Below, piece by piece: positions 29,964 through 34,795 of a stretch of 34,795 bases of DNA. Source of the DNA: Clostridium thermobutyricum. GTDB lineage: Bacteria; Bacillota; Clostridia; Ch29. The position numbers and the translations under genes are program-made. A model generated the notes under the pieces. The model was given only the letters and a program-made list of their open reading frames with translations, made no database searches and was not told the DNA's origin. The stretch lies in NCBI GenBank assembly GCA_016842005.1, contig JAENYD010000024.1, positions 1 through 34,795 of the forward strand, read 5' to 3'. The first letter of the stretch is position 1. Each line of letters begins with the position of its first letter.

Positions 29964-31259
29964 ATGACACAACTGGAAAGGGCGCGAAGAGGAGAGATTA
30001 CCCCCCAGATGGAAGCAGTGGCCGCAAAGGAAGGCCTTGACCCGGAATTCATCAGGCGGGGGATAGAAAAGGGGACAATAGTGATACCCTGCAATGTAAA
30101 CCACAAAAACCTGAACCCCTCAGGCTTCGGGCAGGGTCTGTCCACGAAGGTTAACGCCAATATAGGCACCTCGGATGCCTTTCCCGAAACAGAGAAGGAA
30201 CTGGACAAATTGAAGGCAGCCGTCAATGCCGGTGCAGACGCTGTCATGGACCTGAGCACCGGGGGAGACATAAATCTTTCCCGCAGAAGGATAATAGAAG
30301 CCTCTACGGTGGCGGTGGGTACCGTTCCCATATACCAGGCAATGGTTCAGGGCTATGAAGAGCACGGTAATAAGGTGGGTCTGACCGCCGATGAACTTTT
30401 CCGGGTGATTGAGGAACAGGCGGCGGACGGGGTGGATTTTATCACCGTCCACTGTGGTGTAACCATGGAAACCATAGAAAGGCTGAAAAACCAGGGAAGG
30501 ATAACTGATATAGTAAGCCGGGGAGGGGCCTTTATGACAGGATGGATGCTGCATAACCGGAAAGAGAACCCCCTGTACGAACAGTATGACCGGCTGCTGG
30601 ATATCGCACGGAAATACGATGTAACCCTAAGCCTTGGTGACGGTCTGAGGCCCGGCTGCCTGGCGGATGCCACCGACAGAGCCCAGGTCCAGGAACTGAT
30701 AATACTGGGCGAATTGGTCAAGAGGGCCCATGAAGCGGGGGTTCAGGCAATGGTGGAGGGTCCCGGGCACGTACCCATGGACCAGATAGAGGCCAATATC
30801 AAGCTGGAGAAGCAGCTGTGCCACGGGGCACCGTTTTATGTACTGGGTCCTCTGGTAACAGACATAGCTCCCGGATACGACCATATCACCGCTGCCATAG
30901 GGGGAGCCATAGCGGCGGCTTCGGGGGCGGATTTTCTGTGTTATGTCACCCCTGCCGAGCATCTCGGGTTACCGGATATTGACGATGTGGTGGACGGAGT
31001 GGTGGCTTCAAAGATTGCCGCCCATGCGGCAGATATCGCAAAAGGCGTAAAAGGTGCCCTTGAGAGAGATATAGAGATGGCTAAAGCCAGGAAGGCCCTG
31101 GACTGGCAAAGGCAAATACAGCTGTCCATAAATCCATCCAGGGCCGGGAAGGTAAGGGAAGCCAAAAACGCTCCGGAACAGGAACTGTGCACCATGTGCG
31201 GGAAATTCTGCGCCATGAAGGTTGTAGAAGAACACCTGGGCAAGTCCTGCAGCAATTGA
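29964..31259 (+). CDS. thiC: Phosphomethylpyrimidine synthase ThiC
   Basis: A 431-aa radical SAM enzyme that converts AIR to HMP-P. The C-terminal cluster motif reads CTMCGKFC (C-x2-C-x4-C), as in the family. Conserved core segments include [45 protein letters not shown] and [20 protein letters not shown]. The length matches the short bacterial form without the N-terminal extension. The ATG at 29964 has AAGGAG 8 nt upstream; the GTG at 29955 overlaps the ribosome site. Last gene of the operon. Confidence 0.97.
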   Translation: MTQLERARRGEITPQMEAVAAKEGLDPEFIRRGIEKGTIVIPCNVNHKNLNPSGFGQGLSTKVNANIGTSDAFPETEKELDKLKAAVNAGADAVMDLSTGGDINLSRRRIIEASTVAVGTVPIYQAMVQGYEEHGNKVGLTADELFRVIEEQAADGVDFITVHCGVTMETIERLKNQGRITDIVSRGGAFMTGWMLHNRKENPLYEQYDRLLDIARKYDVTLSLGDGLRPGCLADATDRAQVQELIILGELVKRAHEAGVQAMVEGPGHVPMDQIEANIKLEKQLCHGAPFYVLGPLVTDIAPGYDHITAAIGGAIAAASGADFLCYVTPAEHLGLPDIDDVVDGVVASKIAAHAADIAKGVKGALERDIEMAKARKALDWQRQIQLSINPSRAGKVREAKNAPEQELCTMCGKFCAMKVVEEHLGKSCSN

Positions 31260-31350
31260 GGGTAAAATAAAACTATATCGAATACAAAGGTGCATGATTG
31301 GAATATAATGAATACTGACATATTAATATTTGAACAGCGGGAGAGATAGT

Positions 31351-32073
31351 ATGAAACCGGTAATAGGCATCACTTCGTCCTTATTGGAAAATGACTGCAG
31401 GGATTACTACAAGCTGTATACCAATTACTGCCAGTGTATATCAGACAGCGGAGGTATCCCTGTAATTATTCCTGCTGCAGAAAAAAGTTCGGTTGATGTA
31501 TACCTTGATATGATGAACGGTTTATTATTGAGCGGCGGTCCGGACATTGCCCCGGCTTATTATGGCCAGGAAGTTAAAGTAAATAATATCACCACGGTAA
31601 AAATAAGGGATGAATCCGAGATACTCCTTACGGAAAAAGCCCTGGAAAAGGATATGCCGGTGCTGGGCATATGCCGTGGAATGCAGGTGCTCAATGTGGC
31701 TTCCGGGGGAACTTTATATCAGGATATAAACAGGTGCGGTATAAGTTCTTTCAATCACAGTGTTACAGGTCCTGAAGAATATTCGGGTACCCATATGGTC
31801 ACTCTGAATAAGGGCAGTATATTGTTCGAGTTGTTTCAAAGAGAAAAATTTATGGTTAACAGTATTCATCACCAGGCAGTGGAAAAAGCAGCCCCGGGAT
31901 TTGCCGGAACAGCCCTGTCCGAGGATGGGATAATAGAAGGGATAGAGAGCAGCATACACTATTTTGCCATCGGAGTCCAGTGGCACCCGGAGAGGATGGT
32001 GGAGAATTATCCCTTCCAGTACCGGCTGTTTGACGGGTTCATTACAAGGTGCAGCCGGACAATGAACAGATAG
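31351..32073 (+). CDS. Gamma-glutamyl-gamma-aminobutyrate hydrolase-like class I glutamine amidotransferase (peptidase C26)
   Basis: A 240-aa cytoplasmic hydrolase of the PuuD type. The nucleophile Cys is in LGICRGMQVLN, the catalytic His is in GVQWHPERM, and LLLSGGPDIAPAYYG precedes them. Homologues cleave gamma-glutamyl-GABA or other gamma-glutamyl amides. The ATG at 31351 follows GGGAGAG with 5-nt spacing; the in-frame ATG at 31330 has no site. It may be co-transcribed with the small coiled-coil gene downstream. The specific substrate is not known. Confidence 0.9.
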   Translation: MKPVIGITSSLLENDCRDYYKLYTNYCQCISDSGGIPVIIPAAEKSSVDVYLDMMNGLLLSGGPDIAPAYYGQEVKVNNITTVKIRDESEILLTEKALEKDMPVLGICRGMQVLNVASGGTLYQDINRCGISSFNHSVTGPEEYSGTHMVTLNKGSILFELFQREKFMVNSIHHQAVEKAAPGFAGTALSEDGIIEGIESSIHYFAIGVQWHPERMVENYPFQYRLFDGFITRCSRTMNR

Positions 32074-32142
32074 ATAAAGAAGAAATACCGGCTTTTTGGG
32101 TGGAACATTCTGTGGTAAAATAGTGTCTGGGGAGATGGAAAT

Positions 32143-32406
32143 ATGGAAGAGAAAATATTTAAACTTATTGAGTCTATGTATGGCGAGATGAAACAAGGAT
32201 TTACTAACTTAGAAAATAAAATTGAAGATAATAGAAAAGCCATAGTTGGCTTGGAAAACAGGCTTGGGGGAAAAATCGATGCCCTTTTTGACGGATATAA
32301 ACAGAATACAGAAGCTATTAATAGATTAGAGACCAAATTTGATGCACTGTCTGAAAAAGTAGACAAACAGGAAGTGGAGATAAGAGTTATCAAGGGCGCC
32401 AAGTAA
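32143..32406 (+). CDS. Small coiled-coil protein
   Basis: An 87-aa highly charged helical protein with a continuous heptad-like pattern (NLENKIEDNRKAIVGLENRL, then RLETKFDALSEKVDKQEVEI) and no membrane segment. Similar short coiled-coil proteins are common in Clostridia and have no assigned role. The ATG at 32143 has GGGAGATGG upstream. A terminator follows 33 bp after the stop. Confidence 0.75.
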   Translation: MEEKIFKLIESMYGEMKQGFTNLENKIEDNRKAIVGLENRLGGKIDALFDGYKQNTEAINRLETKFDALSEKVDKQEVEIRVIKGAK

Positions 32407-32438
32407 GGTGCATATTGCATATATTCAGGAATATAAGG

Positions 32439-32469
32439 CTTCCGGGCTTAAGGACCGGGAGTTTTTTAT
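32439..32469 (+). terminator. Terminator after the coiled-coil gene
   Basis: CTTCCGG (32439-32445) and CCGGGAG (32455-32461) form a 7-bp stem with one G-U, followed by a T6 run. Confidence 0.8.
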
Positions 32470-32607
32470 TGCACCATTTTATATATTTAATATTGCAGGA
32501 ATTTATGTACTTATATGGAATAAATATAACAGGTTCCCATATTACAAAGGGTAAACTTTATAACGATCCAAGTACCGTATTTATTCAGCTTCTTTAGGAT
32601 GGTGCGT

Positions 32608-33177
32608 ATGAGTGGCTTTATGTCAAAAAATGAATACACTACAGCTTTTCAGAAGCTCTATGACTTTATACATAAAACAGTCCTATACATCATAAAAGAC
32701 AAAGACCTGGCTTCGGATATCTGCCAGGAGGCTTTCATAACAGGATATAATAAGATAAACACCCTTAAGGATACGGCAAAGTTCAGGCCCTGGATACTGA
32801 AAATAGCTGCCAATATTGCATATGAATATATTAAGCGGAACAAAGAGATATGCTTTGAAGGTATTAATGGTATAATACAACTGGAAAACCAATTTCATAG
32901 CGAGATAAGCAACAGCGTAGAGCAAGAAGTTTTGAATCATGAATTGGAAGAGGAAATAAAAAAGATGTTAATATCATTAAATTCCAGGCATTCCACTGTT
33001 TTAATCTGCAGGTTCTACTGTGAAATGACTTATGAAGAAATAGCTGCAGAACTGGATATTGATATTAATTCAGTTAAGGTAAATCTGTACAGGGGGAAAA
33101 GACAATTGAAAAAGCGGTTACAGACGAATAATACCCTCAAAGAATACATAAGGGGCGTGGGGATAAATGGTGAATAA
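32608..33177 (+). CDS. ECF-family RNA polymerase sigma factor
   Basis: A 189-aa sigma factor of the extracytoplasmic-function type. Region 2 shows DLASDICQEAFITGYNKINTL and FRPWILKIAANIAYEYIKRN; region 4 has the HTH segment EMTYEEIAAELDIDINSVKV then NLYRGKRQLKKRL. The ATG at 32608 follows AGGATGG with 5-nt spacing; the ATG at 32599 is an alternative. The anti-sigma gene downstream overlaps by 11 bp. The divergent promoters near 34.5 kb carry ECF-like -35 and -10 blocks and may belong to this regulon. No such promoter is evident upstream of the gene itself. Confidence 0.92.
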   Translation: MSGFMSKNEYTTAFQKLYDFIHKTVLYIIKDKDLASDICQEAFITGYNKINTLKDTAKFRPWILKIAANIAYEYIKRNKEICFEGINGIIQLENQFHSEISNSVEQEVLNHELEEEIKKMLISLNSRHSTVLICRFYCEMTYEEIAAELDIDINSVKVNLYRGKRQLKKRLQTNNTLKEYIRGVGINGE

Positions 33178-33931
33178 AGAGGATGCAATTATAAAAAAAT
33201 GCCTGGACGATGTAATAAACAGCTTACCCGGACCGGATACTCAACCGGACTGGGATGCTTTAATCTCACGGATTGAGGAAGATAAAAGAAGGAGAAATAC
33301 TCATAGGACGAATTTTTTTATAAAATCGAAGAAATATCTAATTGCAGCATCAGTCTTCCTGGTGATTGTCATAAGTATATCTTTAGCCGTCAGTCCGACC
33401 AGTGCAAAGGACACCTTGGTAGGGAATATCATCTTTAAAGCAAGACAAAACATCGGCAGCATTTTCAAAATCTCAACCGATCACAGGATAGAAAGCGGGG
33501 ATATCGGGGAAGAAGAAAATGACGACCTGGTAAAAGAGTTTAATACTTCAGATATTGAGGAAGCAGAAACCGTCTCAGACGGTATAATCACTTTTCCTGC
33601 TTATATACCTGCGGCTTACAGTCTGGAGAATATAACCCTGTATAAAGTGAGGAATGAAGTAAAAAATATATTCCTGGAATTTGCTGATGATAAAGGGAAT
33701 TACATTAAGTTAAGGGAAACCATAATTGATGAAGGAAACACCTATCAGATAAACTATAAACAGGACAGCGCAAGTGTATCCGAGTTTCAGGAAGACGGTA
33801 TCAATTATATCCTGCTATCCCTTGAAACCGGTTTATCCAAACTAATCTGGGATAAATACGGCATAAATTATATGCTGACCGGTCCGTTGAATAGAGATGA
33901 AATGCTGGATATAGCAAAATCCATAAAATAG
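33167..33931 (+). CDS. Anti-sigma factor with DUF4367 domain
   Basis: A 254-aa membrane-anchored regulator. The N-terminal cytoplasmic part (residues about 1-50) should bind the sigma factor, a single helix follows (YLIAASVFLVIVISISLAV), and the extracytoplasmic half ends in DUF4367-type features: AYIPAAYSLENITLYKV, FADDKGNYIKLRET, LSKLIWDKYGINYML and NRDEMLDIAKSIK. Genes with this layout sit downstream of ECF sigma factors in Clostridia. The ATG at 33167 overlaps the sigma gene by 11 bp, so translation is coupled. A terminator overlaps the end. Confidence 0.9.
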   Translation: MVNKEDAIIKKCLDDVINSLPGPDTQPDWDALISRIEEDKRRRNTHRTNFFIKSKKYLIAASVFLVIVISISLAVSPTSAKDTLVGNIIFKARQNIGSIFKISTDHRIESGDIGEEENDDLVKEFNTSDIEEAETVSDGIITFPAYIPAAYSLENITLYKVRNEVKNIFLEFADDKGNYIKLRETIIDEGNTYQINYKQDSASVSEFQEDGINYILLSLETGLSKLIWDKYGINYMLTGPLNRDEMLDIAKSIK

Positions 33932-33937
33932 ACGGGA

Positions 33938-33962
33938 GAGAGGGGCAACCCCCTCTCTTTTC
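33938..33962. terminator. Bidirectional terminator between anti-sigma and secreted-protein genes
   Basis: GAGAGGGG (33938-33945), loop CAAC, CCCCTCTC (33950-33957), then TTTTC. It sits at the convergent ends of the two genes. Confidence 0.8.
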
Positions 33963-34452
33963 AGTCTATAAAATATGGGTCAGTATAGCTTGTCTGCGTC
34001 TCCATCAAACTTCCGTCTTCAGCATAATGAGTTCCTTTGCCCCTGTATTCATAACCCATATCAACAGCAGCACTTTTAAAACAGTAAGCTTCATTCTCAT
34101 TAAACTGAACATCATCCCATGTCTTGACAGTAACCCAGGATGACCCTGTTTTCTTCTGAAGTTCAACTTTTACACGTACTTCTTCCACGCTAAAGTAGGC
34201 TTCTGTGCTTCCTTCAACTCCAACCAGACCATCACCGTAGTCATGCAAAGCAGTATACCATACACTAATCAGGTCTGCCTCCCCGGCGGCATTGGGTATC
34301 AACTTCATATCAGTCTTGGAATGATAGTCCTTTACGGTATAAATGGCTGTTTTCCCTTGAAATGTACCACCTGCGGCATAAGCGGTTGTAGTGGAAACGA
34401 CCAACAAAGGAATGATTAATAGGGCGATAAGGATTTTACAACAGTTTTTCAT
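33961..34452 (-). CDS. Secreted protein of the DUF6147 type
   Basis: A 163-aa exported protein. The signal peptide is clear (KNCCKILIALLIIPLLVVST, then TAYAAGG cleavage). The mature part is a small beta-rich domain, with KTAIYTVKDYHSKTDMKLIP, SVWYTALHDYGDGLVGVEGS and GYEYRGKGTHYAEDGSLMET. It resembles DUF6147 proteins from memory, a family with no known function. GAGGAGAG lies 6 nt upstream of ATG 34452. It is transcribed from an ECF-like promoter in the inverted-repeat region at 34483-34517. Confidence 0.72.
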   Translation of the reverse strand: MKNCCKILIALLIIPLLVVSTTTAYAAGGTFQGKTAIYTVKDYHSKTDMKLIPNAAGEADLISVWYTALHDYGDGLVGVEGSTEAYFSVEEVRVKVELQKKTGSSWVTVKTWDDVQFNENEAYCFKSAAVDMGYEYRGKGTHYAEDGSLMETQTSYTDPYFID

Positions 34453-34482
34453 AACAACTCTCCTCTCTGTATTTTTTCATCC

Positions 34483-34517
34483 ATATATAAGAGGGAAAAT
34501 TTATTAAAAATGTTACA
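34483..34517 (-). promoter_or_regulatory. ECF-type promoter for the secreted-protein gene
   Basis: On the minus strand TGTAACATTTTT (34517-34506), 10 bp, CCCTCTTATATAT (34495-34483). Both blocks and spacing are exactly mirrored on the plus strand at 34553-34587, while the 10-bp gaps differ. The blocks resemble ECF promoters: TGTAAC-like -35 with T-rich tail and a CTCT-containing -10. Confidence 0.65.
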
Positions 34518-34552
34518 GCTCTGAGAAAAAATCGAAAATTTTTTCAAAAAAG

Positions 34553-34587
34553 TGTAACATTTTTTGCCTTAAAACCCTCTTATATAT
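34553..34587 (+). promoter_or_regulatory. ECF-type promoter reading off the right edge
   Basis: TGTAACATTTTT (34553-34564), 10 bp, CCCTCTTATATAT (34575-34587): the mirror copy of the promoter at 34483-34517. Between the two is a small hairpin GAAAAAAT-N5-ATTTTTTC (34525-34545). Confidence 0.65.
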
Positions 34588-34795
34588 AGACAAGCAAAAT
34601 GGGGTACAGGTGAAGGAGAGGTGATGCTTATGAGGGCGTGAAAAATATATCTATAGAACGCAGGAAGCGCTACATTGCAAAAAGTTGTCAGTACGAAAAA
34701 GATAGGTTGTGAGAGGTAAATTACGACTATTGAGAGTATTTATCCTACATTCCCGGAATTTATAACGAGGGTGGTTCCACTCCTAATGCAGTGTA
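34588..34795 (+). other. Transcribed region at the right edge without a clear gene
   Basis: It has a good ribosome site (GAAGGAGAGGTGATG near 34612-34626), but the frame after it stops after five codons (MLMRA). A second short frame from GTG at 34639 gives MKNISIERRKRYIAKSCQYE and stops at 24 codons. A frame without start from about 34719 (ESIYPTFPEFITRVVPLLMQ) stays open to the edge. It may be a leader peptide, a frameshifted gene or the start of something beyond the window. Confidence 0.35.

Noticed and set aside
34483-34587. MITE or IS with 13-bp terminal repeats
   Set aside because: The conserved blocks sit at a constant distance with unrelated spacers and match promoter elements. No target-site duplication was seen.

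Overview
The window looks like chromosomal DNA of an anaerobic member of the Firmicutes, most likely class Clostridia. The evidence is low-to-medium GC, many AGG/AGA and ATA codons, strong GGAGG ribosome binding sites with frequent TTG/GTG starts, a NuoE/NuoF-type hydrogenase module, an S-layer-homology protein, a tyrosyl T-box, TPP riboswitches and an ECF sigma/DUF4367 anti-sigma pair. No tRNA, rRNA, CRISPR array or intact insertion sequence was seen.

Layout. 0-2.7 kb: hydC-hydB on the minus strand, with the catalytic subunit probably just beyond the left edge. 3.0-7.4 kb: a secreted YcdB/PepSY-SLH protein, an integral membrane protein and an exported protein. 7.5-9.0 kb: TPP riboswitch, thiW and thiD. 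9.0-12.5 kb: a DapA-family lyase/aldolase, an AbrB-type membrane protein with a structured leader, and a tandem P-loop ATPase. 12.6-13.9 kb: a structured non-coding stretch, then an ArsR repressor with a 34-bp palindromic operator and its SdpI-like partner. 13.9-17.2 kb: a minus-strand operon of a MetH-like zinc methyltransferase, a degenerate metallophosphoesterase and an unknown protein. 17.4-19.8 kb: FmdB zinc ribbon, small membrane protein, SatD and a DUF3307 protein, with a striking hairpin switch between the last two.

20.0-25.9 kb is a rearranged, island-like region. It opens with a damaged binding-protein gene, a fragment of another gene, an orphan antitoxin, a second copy (101 bp, 7 mismatches) of the 3' end of tyrS, and transposase debris. 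It then carries a PHP phosphatase facing a two-gene operon: myo-inositol-1-phosphate synthase and a fused CTP:inositol-1-phosphate cytidylyltransferase/CDP-alcohol phosphotransferase. That gene pair is the signature of di-myo-inositol phosphate synthesis in hyperthermophiles, or of the CDP-inositol route to inositol lipids. Its promoter has a consensus sigma-A core, a CIRCE (HrcA) operator just downstream and a roughly 360-nt leader ending in an intrinsic terminator with a possible antiterminator. A heat-shock-controlled inositol cassette bracketed by a host gene-end duplication is the most interesting system here, and the PHP enzyme is a candidate for the DIPP phosphatase step.

25.9-28.2 kb: tyrS with its T-box and a pyrimidine-dimer glycosylase. 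28.2-31.3 kb: a second TPP riboswitch and thiE-thiM-thiC. Together with thiW-thiD this gives HMP synthesis, HMP and thiazole salvage and coupling, but no thiazole synthesis genes in view. 31.3-34.8 kb: a class-I glutamine-amidotransferase-like hydrolase, a coiled-coil protein, the ECF sigma/anti-sigma pair and a secreted protein. The last is preceded by two divergent copies of an ECF-like promoter.
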